A stretch of DNA of 8,318 nucleotides from JAQVSV01 sp041667045 (GTDB taxonomy: Bacteria; Elusimicrobiota; Elusimicrobia; Elusimicrobiales; Elusimicrobiaceae), in assembly GCA_041667045.1 (NCBI GenBank), contig JBAYFS010000097.1:1-8318 (forward strand). The letters are read 5' to 3'. Under the pieces are notes generated by a model. The model had not been told where the DNA came from and searched no databases. It saw only the letters and a list, made by a program, of their open reading frames with translations. Each line of letters begins with the position of its first letter. The stretch's first letter is position 1. A program made the position numbers and the translations under genes. This document shows positions 1 to 5,995 of the stretch, in pieces.

Positions 1-161
1 TCTTCCTGTCCTTGTATATCAATATACTGTCTGATTTGCGCCTCGTTTATCCCTACCGCAGACACAAAATATCCATCCGACCAAATGGTATCGGCAGTGA
101 TAAGCAGTTTTGCTGCGCATAAAACTGCCTGTGCCCTTTCGCTTCGCACAAACTGAGACAT
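1..161 (-). pseudogene. IS200/IS605-type TnpA transposase, C-terminal remnant (runs off window)
   Basis: On the minus strand, the frame starting at the ATG at 161-159 stays open to the window edge. From about base 86 it reads IWSDGYFVSAVGINEAQIRQ and then YIDIQGQE. This matches the usual C-terminal end of Y1-type (HUH) single-strand transposases of the IS200/IS605 family, where a W-x-D/E-GYF-x-x-x-VG segment is followed by a helix ending in QYI-x-x-Q. About 25 residues upstream of this, from the ATG, do not look like TnpA. A TAG closes the frame at 182-180. The HUH histidine pair and most of the catalytic domain are therefore absent, and no other frame of 1-220 supplies them. I read it as a relic truncated at its 5' side, lying just past the tRNA terminator. 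The stop codon is outside the window. A different 64-residue frame over the same bases (213-19) has no family resemblance. Confidence 0.6.
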
Positions 162-220
162 CGCGCCGGCTTTCAAATCCTAACGCAAGACATGCAACTG
201 TCTTGCTCCCCATCTAATAG

Positions 221-251
221 AAAAGCCTGCGATATTATCGCAGGCTTTTTT
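221..251 (-). terminator. Hairpin terminator after the tRNA-Arg/tRNA-Tyr unit
   Basis: The arms GCCTGCGAT (225-233) and ATCGCAGGC (237-245) form a perfect 9-bp stem with a 3-nt loop. A/T tracts flank it on both sides: A4 at 221-224 and T6 at 246-251. It lies immediately after the CCA end of tRNA-Tyr. It can act on the minus strand (U4 tail) to end the tRNA transcript. The longer U6 tail is on the plus strand, so it may be bidirectional and may block transcription coming from the transposon remnant side. Confidence 0.8.
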
Positions 252-254
252 AAA

Positions 255-341
255 TGGTGGTTGGGGTAGGATTTGAACCTACGAAGGGCAGAACCCGACG
301 GTTTTACAGACCGTTGCTTTTGACCACTCAGCCACCCAACC
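255..341 (-). tRNA. tRNA-Tyr (anticodon GTA)
   Basis: Read on the minus strand this is an 87-nt class II tRNA. The acceptor strand GGTTGGG (341-335) pairs with CCCAACC (265-259). The discriminator is A and CCA is encoded at 257-255. The anticodon loop CTGTAAA, between the stem strands ACGGT and ACCGT, gives anticodon GTA, which reads UAC/UAU. The long variable arm (around TCGGGTTCTGCCCTTCG) is expected for bacterial tRNA-Tyr. The T loop reads TTCAAAT. It lies 35 bases downstream of tRNA-Arg on the same strand and immediately before a strong hairpin terminator, so the two are probably made from one transcript. Confidence 0.96.
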
Positions 342-376
342 ATTACAAATTTTCAGACCCGTCACCGGAAATCGGG

Positions 377-448
377 TGCGCCCGACAGGAATTGAACCTG
401 TACTTGAAGCTTCGGAGGCTTCCGTGATATCCGTTTCACTACGGGCGC
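377..448 (-). tRNA. tRNA-Arg (anticodon CCG)
   Basis: Read on the minus strand this is a 72-nt class I cloverleaf. The acceptor strands are GCGCCCG (448-442) and CGGGCGC (384-378), with discriminator A at 377. The D stem is GTGA/TCAC, the anticodon stem GAAGC/GCTTC with loop CTCCGAA, and the T stem ACAGG/CCTGT with loop TTCAATT. Anticodon CCG reads the arginine codon CGG. An A in the D loop after the GG pair fits the A20 arginine identity element. No CCA is encoded: the bases after the discriminator are CCCGAT. The tRNA nucleotidyltransferase must add it, unlike the neighbouring tRNA-Tyr. Confidence 0.96.
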
Positions 449-468
449 ATTTCAGATATCACTTATTT

Positions 469-477
469 ATTATAACA
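469..477 (-). promoter_or_regulatory. Extended -10 promoter for the tRNA-Arg/tRNA-Tyr unit
   Basis: The minus strand reads TGTTATAAT, a perfect TATAAT (474-469) preceded by a TGN extended -10 element (477-475). The hexamer ends 20 bases before the 5' end of tRNA-Arg, leaving room for a short leader that RNase P would remove. No good -35 hexamer sits at the usual distance, which is common for extended -10 promoters. Confidence 0.6.
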
Positions 478-554
478 AAAAACCTGCATTCTTTGCCCGG
501 CTTTTTTTATTCGCTAATGACGCGGATAAGGCCGGGACGGCGTTTTTTCGCGGG

Positions 555-1505
555 TTAGTAGCCTTCCTCCGTGCCTTTTCCGGGAGAAGCGGTTTCTTTT
601 TCATATATTCGGCATTTGTTCGGCAGGGCGGCTTTCGCGCGCTCCAGTTCCTTTATATCAAGGCCCAGCAAAACGTCAAGAGTCACGGGCGTGAGCTTGC
701 GCACTTTCGCTTCTTTCAAAATGCGTTCGACGAGCCAGAGCGTGGTTTCCCGCTTGCTGGAGCCGCCGTCGTGCATAAGGAAAACGACGCCCGGGTGCAG
801 GTGGTCCAGATACTGTTTCAAAATCTGTTCGCGCGGCACGGTCCACCAGTCAGCCCCGTAGGTCCAGTTGACCAGGTCATAGCCAGTTTGCGCCGCCAGC
901 GTTTTAACCCAGCCGCGGGAAATGCCGTAGGGCATTCGCAGCAGCACGGGTGTGCGCCCGGTGGCTTTTTTTATGAGCTGCTCCGTGCGGCAGATTTCTT
1001 CTTCCGCCGCGCTTTCCTTATTGGCGCGTTTTTCCACGTGGTTATGGCTGTAGGTGTGATTGCCGATAAGATGTCCGCCTTTGGCTACGAGCGCGGCGTT
1101 TCCTGGCAGTCGTTTCACCGCGTCGCCCAGCATGAAGAAAGTGGCCTTTGCGTTGTTCTTGGCGAGCAGGTTCAGAAGTTCGGGAGTGGTGACGCCGGGT
1201 CCGTCGTCAAACGTGAGCGAGAACGCGGGTTTCGCCGCTTTGCCGTCCGTGAAGAATTTTCCGAATGTCCCGGCGGACTGTTTGTCCGGAGCTGGTTCCG
1301 GCGCCGCGTCATAACCGTCGGCGGTGTTTTCCGCTTTCGAAAACTCCGGGGCGGGTGGAGTTACAGTTGTGATGGCTATATCCACTGGCATATCCAGCTT
1401 GCCGTTCGGCCCGGAATTATTCAATGTGGTTTTTAATGCCGCCACGACCAGCACGGTAGCGACCAAAGCCGAAACAATCACCAGAACGCGTTTATTGTAT
1501 TGCAT
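555..1505 (-). CDS. Membrane-anchored polysaccharide deacetylase (NodB/CE4 family)
   Basis: Metal-dependent CE4 (NodB homology) deacetylases remove N- or O-acetyl groups from peptidoglycan, chitin-like or exopolysaccharide chains. The 316-residue protein opens with a signal anchor or signal peptide (about residues 5-25), then a low-complexity linker to about 90, which would place the catalytic domain outside the inner membrane. All five CE4 motifs are visible: TFDDG at 98-102 (catalytic base and metal aspartates D100/D101), H150-T-Y-S-H154 (metal histidines), RMPYG at 190-194 (usually RPPYG), DWW at 219-221 and the late catalytic histidine H245 in LMHDGG. After the domain (about 285-316) is a charged tail. 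The start is supported by AGGAAA (1518-1513) 7 nt upstream. The ATG lies 2 nt past the stop of the permease gene, so it is the last gene of the operon. The substrate cannot be read from the sequence; peptidoglycan or an exported glycan are both possible. Confidence 0.92.
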   Translation of the reverse strand: MQYNKRVLVIVSALVATVLVVAALKTTLNNSGPNGKLDMPVDIAITTVTPPAPEFSKAENTADGYDAAPEPAPDKQSAGTFGKFFTDGKAAKPAFSLTFDDGPGVTTPELLNLLAKNNAKATFFMLGDAVKRLPGNAALVAKGGHLIGNHTYSHNHVEKRANKESAAEEEICRTEQLIKKATGRTPVLLRMPYGISRGWVKTLAAQTGYDLVNWTYGADWWTVPREQILKQYLDHLHPGVVFLMHDGGSSKRETTLWLVERILKEAKVRKLTPVTLDVLLGLDIKELERAKAALPNKCRIYEKETASPGKGTEEGY

Positions 1506-1507
1506 AA

Positions 1508-3172
1508 TCAGATTTCCTGTTTTTCAAGCGCGCGCAGGCCAAGCTTCCAGGGTATTATTGCGGCGCATAAGTTAAGAATAATAAAAGCCGCGGCGCAGAG
1601 CGCCACGTAACCGTAATTCCACTGCGAGTGCGCGAAGTGGGCCATAAAATGCATTTTCACCGGATAGGCCTCGATAGTGACGGTTGCGGCCAGATAGCCC
1701 ATACAGCAGGCCATATAGATGAAACCGCCGGCGGAACTTTCTATCTGGTGAATGTTCTCCACTCCGAACCGCGGGAAAAGGGCGCCCATCCCGATTCCCA
1801 TAACACAGCACACGAACGAAGCGATTACTATCGTGAACATTGACAGGACCGAAACGAACATATCCGCGTTTAAAAGCACGTTGGACCAGCCGACCAGCGT
1901 TCCGCCCAGCAAAACCGACGGCACGCTCAGGAGTTTCAGTTTCTCCACCATGATGGTCCGCACTGAGATAGGCGCGCTGCGCAAAATCCAAAAACTTTTG
2001 CCTTCAAGGCTTATGGCCGGGAAAGTGAAGCGCAGTCCGATGGAAGCGACGACGAAGCCCGCCACGCTGATGTTGAAAAAAGCGATAAGCGTTTTAAGCG
2101 CCCCGCCTTCCAGCGGCAGCTGTTTTATGCTGAACAGGTAAACCGTCATAATCGCGGCGATAAGCGCGAACTGGGACCACTGCCGTACGTCTCGCAAAGA
2201 AAGGATCCGGTCCTTCCAGATCATGGTCCACTGCTCGCGCGACACGGCGCCTTTGTTCACCAGTGTCCGTTCAAAAGGGTCCGACGCGATGCCGTTTTGC
2301 CGTCGGCCTTCCTGGGCTCCGCTGTAACCTTTCATATACACCCATTTGGCGAAGTAGACCATCACTCCGTAAACGCACAGGACCACGCCGTAAAGCAAAG
2401 CGAAAAATTTGGCGAATTCTCCGTACCGCCCGTAAAGGAAAGACCAGATTCCCTTTGTTACCCACCACGACGGCATATACTCCGCCGTGGGCGCCTGGAG
2501 AAAGCTCAGGTATTTCGCCACTACTTCCAGGTTTGATGGATTGACCAGCCTTTCCGGCTGGATGAAGCGGAGCATCATGTAGCCGGATATCAGGGCAAGC
2601 GTGCCCAGCACCCAGACCGCGTCGCGCGTTTTTGTGGAGGGGAAAAAGTACATGAGTATCATGCTCAAGCCTATTCCGAACGCCGCGCCAAGCAGTATGA
2701 ACGGGATTAGCATGAGAATGAAATAAAGGTAAAAATATAAAGACGCGTCCTTTATCCTGCCCAGCGCGAAGATATACGGCAGCAGTACCAGCACCAGTGC
2801 CCAGGACGAATAAAGCGCGGATTCTATAGTCCTGTCAATGAACAGGGCACGCACCGAAACGGGGGAGGAAAACAGGAATTTCAGGTCGGAAGAATAATAA
2901 AGGGTGTTGATGGCTGAAATCAGGCTGGAAATGGCTATCATGGAAAAAGTCATCAGCAGGGCCATGGCTGTAAGTTTCCAAGCCAGCAGCGGGCCGACTA
3001 TCGCCACGCCGTCCAGATATTTCAAAACGCGGAAAAACCAGAAATACAGACCCGCCAGTATGAGTATGCCCGCGGAAACGAAGGCCAGCCGCACGAAGAA
3101 TTCCCACATCTTCATGCTCAGAATGTGGTTAAACGCGCACAATACCCGCCGCTTAAGCAAAAGGCCTAACAT
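1508..3172 (-). CDS. ABC-2-type exporter permease subunit
   Basis: This is a 554-residue polytopic inner-membrane protein with about twelve hydrophobic segments. Approximate positions are 29-50, 59-90 (possibly two), 119-138, 146-175, 186-204, 252-276, 335-349, 361-382, 413-434, 438-464, 482-500 and 519-541. A charged cytoplasmic stretch lies at 279-332. Two similar loops, SSDLKFLFSSPVSVRAL (94-110) and EGKSFWILRSAPISVRT (390-406), share an S-x-P-x-SVR core. This suggests two homologous halves in one chain. Such loops in ABC-2 permeases are thought to lie at the cytoplasmic face near the ATPase. The ATG overlaps the stop of the ATPase gene by one base (TAATG), and no clear Shine-Dalgarno sequence precedes it, so translational coupling is likely. 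It presumably forms an exporter with that ATPase. The cargo is unknown; the adjacent deacetylase hints at a glycan or lipid-linked substrate, but this is only an inference from position. Confidence 0.85.
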   Translation of the reverse strand: MLGLLLKRRVLCAFNHILSMKMWEFFVRLAFVSAGILILAGLYFWFFRVLKYLDGVAIVGPLLAWKLTAMALLMTFSMIAISSLISAINTLYYSSDLKFLFSSPVSVRALFIDRTIESALYSSWALVLVLLPYIFALGRIKDASLYFYLYFILMLIPFILLGAAFGIGLSMILMYFFPSTKTRDAVWVLGTLALISGYMMLRFIQPERLVNPSNLEVVAKYLSFLQAPTAEYMPSWWVTKGIWSFLYGRYGEFAKFFALLYGVVLCVYGVMVYFAKWVYMKGYSGAQEGRRQNGIASDPFERTLVNKGAVSREQWTMIWKDRILSLRDVRQWSQFALIAAIMTVYLFSIKQLPLEGGALKTLIAFFNISVAGFVVASIGLRFTFPAISLEGKSFWILRSAPISVRTIMVEKLKLLSVPSVLLGGTLVGWSNVLLNADMFVSVLSMFTIVIASFVCCVMGIGMGALFPRFGVENIHQIESSAGGFIYMACCMGYLAATVTIEAYPVKMHFMAHFAHSQWNYGYVALCAAAFIILNLCAAIIPWKLGLRALEKQEI

Positions 3173-3930
3173 TAAAGTTTATACTCGTCGCCGGCGGTAA
3201 GGCTGAGGAAAATATCCTCAAGGCTGACGCGCCGTCCCGTGGAGTCTATAAGGGGGCTGCCGCTTTTTTCGCGCAGTTCCTCGATCGTGCCCATCTGGAT
3301 TATTTCGCCCGAGTACATGATTCCTATGCGCGTGCACAGTTTTTCCGCTATCTCAAGGATATGCGTGCACATGAAAATAGTGGTCCCGCCGTCCGCCAGT
3401 CCTTTTAATATGTGTTTCACCTGGCGCGCGCTTTTCGGGTCCAGGCCGACCATCGGTTCGTCTAAAAGCAGCACTTTCGGCTTGCGCAGCAGCACGCTCG
3501 CCAAAACCAGTTTCTGCCGCATTCCGTGGGAATAGGATTCCAGCAGTTCTCCCTTCACCCCGGACAGGTCGAACAGTTCCAGGAGTTCCGGCATTTCCTT
3601 TTCCTGTGTTCTGCGGTCAACTGAGTAAAGGTCGCCTATGAAATAAAGGAATTCCAGTCCCGTGAGTTTCGGATAGACGAACGGCTCGTCCGGCACAAGC
3701 GCGAGTTGGCGTTTCGCCTGCTCGGCCTGCTTCACTATGTCAAAGCCCGCTACGGCGGCCCGGCCCGCGGTGGGATACATCAGTCCGGACAGTATTTTAA
3801 CCGTGGTTGTTTTTCCCGCGCCGTTGGGCCCCAGAAAGCCGAAAATCTCACCTGGTTTGATCGTCAGATTTATGTTTTTTACGGCGGTCAGATCGCCGAA
3901 TTTTTTGGTGAGGTTTTCAATTTCAATCAT
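3172..3930 (-). CDS. ABC transporter ATP-binding protein (ABC-2 exporter type)
   Basis: This 252-residue cytoplasmic ATPase has a complete nucleotide-binding domain. Walker A is GPNGAGKT at 34-41, and the signature is YSHGMRQK at 133-140 (an SHGM variant of LSGGQ). Walker B with the catalytic glutamate is LLLDEP at 154-159, the D-loop is GLDP at 162-165, and the switch histidine is H190 in CTHILE. The Q-loop region reads LVPDEPFVYPKLTG (78-91), with D/E where many families have Q. The SHGM signature and the PDEP Q-loop are typical of ATPases paired with ABC-2 permeases. The ATG lies 3 nt past the TGA of the kinase gene and its stop overlaps the permease start, so kinase, ATPase and permease are probably translated in a coupled way. 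It should power the exporter formed with the next gene's product. Confidence 0.95.
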   Translation of the reverse strand: MIEIENLTKKFGDLTAVKNINLTIKPGEIFGFLGPNGAGKTTTVKILSGLMYPTAGRAAVAGFDIVKQAEQAKRQLALVPDEPFVYPKLTGLEFLYFIGDLYSVDRRTQEKEMPELLELFDLSGVKGELLESYSHGMRQKLVLASVLLRKPKVLLLDEPMVGLDPKSARQVKHILKGLADGGTTIFMCTHILEIAEKLCTRIGIMYSGEIIQMGTIEELREKSGSPLIDSTGRRVSLEDIFLSLTAGDEYKL

Positions 3931-3933
3931 GTG

Positions 3934-4848
3934 TCAGCATATCTTCAGTGAAGCTGTATACTTTTTGAAACGTTTTTCTATGGCGCTTTTTTTGAGTCTG
4001 TATATGGACGAAACGCTGAAATTTTCCACGTTAAACGAGGAGATAACCGTTCCGTACGCCATGGCTTTCTTTATCTCGTTTAATGACCGCCAGTTCTTGA
4101 CGGTGGAGATATAGCCCATGAAACCGCCGCCGAAGCTGTCGCCCGCGCCTGTGGGATCCACGACGTCTTCCACCGGCAGCGCCGGCAGCGTTATCCTCTC
4201 TTTGCCCGTGAAAAGAGTGGCGCCGCTTGCGCCGCGCTTCACTATCACTACTTCTGGGCCCATCTGCAGAACCATGTGGCCCGCTTTTATCAGATTGTGT
4301 TCTCCGGTCAGCATGCGCGCTTCCATTTCGTTAATGAAAAGGATATGCACGCGCTTGAGCAGTTTCAGGAGGGCTTTCTTTTTGCCCGTTATCCAGAAGT
4401 TCATGGTGTCGCAGGCGATAAGGCGCGGTTTTTTTATCTGGTCCAGCACGCGCATCTGCAGGTCTGGGTCAATATTGGCCAGGAAAATGTTGGGCGTGTT
4501 TCGGTAGCTCAGCGGGAGCTGTGGGTCAAACGTTTCGAAAACGTTCAGCTCCGTCTTCTTGGTCAGCGCCTCGTTATAATCCTTGTCGTAGCTGCCGTGC
4601 CAGTGGAATGTTTTGCCTTTTTTGATTATTTCCAGTCCTTCCAGGTCTATTTTATGCGCGCGCAGTTTGGCTATGTTTTCCGCGCCGAAATCCTCGCCCG
4701 CCACGCCCACCAGCTTGACGTTGGTAAAGGCCGACGAAGCTAGTGAAAAATAAACCGCCGAACCGCCCAGCGTCTGTTCGGTTTTCCCGTGTACGGTTTC
4801 AATTGAATCAAACGCCACCGACCCGACTACGACAATAGATTTATCCAT
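3934..4848 (-). CDS. PfkB/ribokinase-family carbohydrate kinase
   Basis: Members of this family transfer phosphate from ATP to a sugar or nucleoside hydroxyl in the cytoplasm. The 304-residue length is normal. Visible marks are the N-terminal strand IVVVGSVAFDS (5-15), the substrate-side glycine pair GGSAVYFSLA (28-37), N173-E174 in FINEMEA (family N-x-x-E region) and the C-terminal signature DPTGAGDSFGGGF (231-243). In that signature the anion hole is G234-A235-G236 and the catalytic base is D237. CDTMNFWI (146-153) recalls ribokinase and adenosine-kinase relatives, but the sugar specificity cannot be assigned. The ATG follows the stop of the PpiD-like gene by 15 nt, and the TGA is 3 nt before the ABC ATPase start. 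Its place in an envelope operon would suit a kinase feeding a glycan pathway. A general metabolic role (ribose, fructose or adenosine type) is equally possible. Confidence 0.92.
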   Translation of the reverse strand: MDKSIVVVGSVAFDSIETVHGKTEQTLGGSAVYFSLASSAFTNVKLVGVAGEDFGAENIAKLRAHKIDLEGLEIIKKGKTFHWHGSYDKDYNEALTKKTELNVFETFDPQLPLSYRNTPNIFLANIDPDLQMRVLDQIKKPRLIACDTMNFWITGKKKALLKLLKRVHILFINEMEARMLTGEHNLIKAGHMVLQMGPEVVIVKRGASGATLFTGKERITLPALPVEDVVDPTGAGDSFGGGFMGYISTVKNWRSLNEIKKAMAYGTVISSFNVENFSVSSIYRLKKSAIEKRFKKYTASLKIC

Positions 4849-4863
4849 GAATGGTGCCCCGGT

Positions 4864-5565
4864 TTATAGATTTTCTTTGAAATCAACCACTTTATTGGCG
4901 GCCACGTATTTGCGCACGTAATAGGTGAGCAGTTCCGCCGCTTTCTGGTTCTGAAGGTTAGAGGCCACTTCGCGTTTTTTCGCTTCGGGGTCCTTCACGC
5001 TTTTCGGATCCTTCATGCCTTTCATTTCTTTCTGATAGGCGGCTTCCACTTCATCAGGCAGCACTTTCGCGGCGGAGGTCACCAGTTTTTTGAATTTTTC
5101 CGACAGCAAAGACTGGCGCAGCATTTTTTCATATTCCTCCGGGCTCATTTTATAGCTGTCCATGATAAGCCGGTAATACATCTGGTTGTTGAATTTGCCT
5201 TCGGTGAAGAACGCGGGCTGGGATTTTATGATGGACACTATTTCATAGTCCGGCACCATCATGCCGTATTGCTGGGCCGTTTCGGAAAAAATCGCGTCGG
5301 TCACCAGGTCGTTTAGCACCATCCGCTTGATCTGCGGCTCAATGGCTTCCGTGGGCACGCCCTGGTTGCGGTAGTAATCCAGCTTGCTGTTAAGCGTCTG
5401 CTGGTAAAGCTTGGTGCTTATGCCGCGGTCGCCTATTTTAAGGACGTAGCTTTCCGTGTCTTTGGTGGTCACGTAACTGCCGAGCCCCACCAGCGTGGCG
5501 AGTAGAAACATTACCGTGGTTCCTACAAAAAACAGTTTTTTGTGCTTGTTCATCCATGAGATCAT
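4864..5565 (-). CDS. PpiD-like membrane-anchored SurA-N domain protein lacking a PPIase domain
   Basis: The 233-residue protein has a short basic N-terminus (MNKHKK) and one membrane segment (about 10-31), then an extracytoplasmic alpha-helical region. This layout is that of PpiD, an inner-membrane periplasmic chaperone for newly exported proteins. The segment SQPAFFTEGKFNNQMYYRLI (115-134), the MSPEEYEKMLRQ stretch (140-151) and the following LLSEKFKKLV closely follow the PpiD/SurA-N pattern (P-F-G-F-Y, then YxxxLRxxL). E. coli PpiD continues with a parvulin domain and exceeds 600 residues. Here the chain goes from the SurA-N domain (ending about 178) through a KDP-rich linker (184-194) straight to a last helix (196-228). 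There is no room for a parvulin domain, so any role would be a holdase or scaffold. The ATG lies 1 nt past the bactofilin stop; a possible AGAGGA lies 8 nt upstream. Confidence 0.82.
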   Translation of the reverse strand: MISWMNKHKKLFFVGTTVMFLLATLVGLGSYVTTKDTESYVLKIGDRGISTKLYQQTLNSKLDYYRNQGVPTEAIEPQIKRMVLNDLVTDAIFSETAQQYGMMVPDYEIVSIIKSQPAFFTEGKFNNQMYYRLIMDSYKMSPEEYEKMLRQSLLSEKFKKLVTSAAKVLPDEVEAAYQKEMKGMKDPKSVKDPEAKKREVASNLQNQKAAELLTYYVRKYVAANKVVDFKENL

Positions 5566-5566
5566 T

Positions 5567-5986
5567 TTATTCGTCCTCTTCTTCGTCTTTTTTTGCGGGG
5601 CGGGGTTCGGCGGTTTTGCCCGCGTCTTTTATCATCGAACAGCGCCCGTCGAACGCGGCGCCTTCCTCGATGACTATTTTCCCCGTCCGTATATCGCCTT
5701 TAACCGCGCAGGTCGCAAGCAGTTCGGTGAACGACGCGGCGCACAGATTGCCGGTCACTTCTCCGCCTATGACGATGCCGTCGGCGTTCACGTCGCCTTT
5801 TATGCGGCCTTTTTCGCCGATTATGACTACGGTCGCGTCGGAGATTGAGCCTTCCATCCGTCCGTCAATGCGTATGGAGCCTTTCGCATTGACCGCGCCC
5901 TGGAAAAACGCCTCCGGGCCGATGACGGACACTCCTTCCCCGCCTTCGAAAACTTTGTCCAGCTCCTTCTTTTTCATAAAAGCCAT
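5567..5986 (-). CDS. Bactofilin (polymer-forming cytoskeletal protein)
   Basis: Bactofilins polymerise without nucleotides into filaments on the inner face of the membrane and position cell-wall enzymes. The 139-residue protein has the usual layout. It has a short N-terminal tail (1-18), a beta-helical core (about 19-118) with repeated G-x-[IV] and hydrophobic turns such as GSIRIDGRMEGSIS (36-49), VVIIGEKGRIKGDV (53-66) and GIVIGGEVTGNL (70-81), and a charged C-terminal tail ending in EEEDE. The start is backed by a strong GGAGG (5995-5991) 4 nt upstream. That site lies inside the last codons of the M23 gene, whose TAG directly abuts this ATG. A second ATG at codon 4 is possible but less well spaced. 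Bactofilin next to an M23 peptidase is a widespread pairing (for example CcmA with Csd1 in Helicobacter cell-shape control). The expected role is therefore to localise the neighbouring peptidase. Confidence 0.95.
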   Translation of the reverse strand: MAFMKKKELDKVFEGGEGVSVIGPEAFFQGAVNAKGSIRIDGRMEGSISDATVVIIGEKGRIKGDVNADGIVIGGEVTGNLCAASFTELLATCAVKGDIRTGKIVIEEGAAFDGRCSMIKDAGKTAEPRPAKKDEEEDE

Positions 5987-5995
5987 CTAGCCTCC
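5987..5995 (-). promoter_or_regulatory. Strong ribosome binding site for bactofilin inside the M23 stop region
   Basis: GGAGG at 5995-5991 is the clearest Shine-Dalgarno sequence in the window. CTAG (5990-5987), which includes the M23 stop TAG, separates it from the bactofilin ATG. It decides the bactofilin start. It also implies independent, stronger initiation than for the neighbouring genes, fitting a structural polymer needed in more copies than the enzymes. Confidence 0.75.

Noticed and set aside
19..213. Minus-strand 64-codon frame starting MGSKTVACLALG
   Set aside because: The adjacent frame over the same bases carries the TnpA C-terminal signature, whereas this one shows no family resemblance and lies across degenerate sequence.
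496..536. Inverted repeat CCCGGC (496-501) and GCCGGG (531-536) after the deacetylase gene, a possible terminator
   Set aside because: It has only 6-bp arms with a 29-nt loop, and no U-run follows on the minus strand, where the operon would end.
771..1436. Long plus-strand open frame (221 codons) opposite the deacetylase gene
   Set aside because: It is antisense to a gene with all CE4 motifs. Its translation has no domain-like features and it lacks a ribosome binding site context. It is explained by the GC-rich third positions of the real gene.
1572..1991. Minus-strand 139-codon frame inside the permease gene
   Set aside because: It overlaps the permease in another frame. The product is rich in Arg, Gly and His with no membrane or domain pattern, typical of a shifted-frame shadow.
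4276..4743. Plus-strand 155-codon frame opposite the PfkB kinase
   Set aside because: It is antisense to a well-supported kinase with an intact signature. It shows no recognisable motif and no Shine-Dalgarno sequence.
5495..5990. Plus-strand frames of 117 and 144 codons across the bactofilin gene
   Set aside because: Both are antisense to a clear bactofilin. Their Ser/Pro/Phe-rich products are mirror artefacts of the bactofilin codons.
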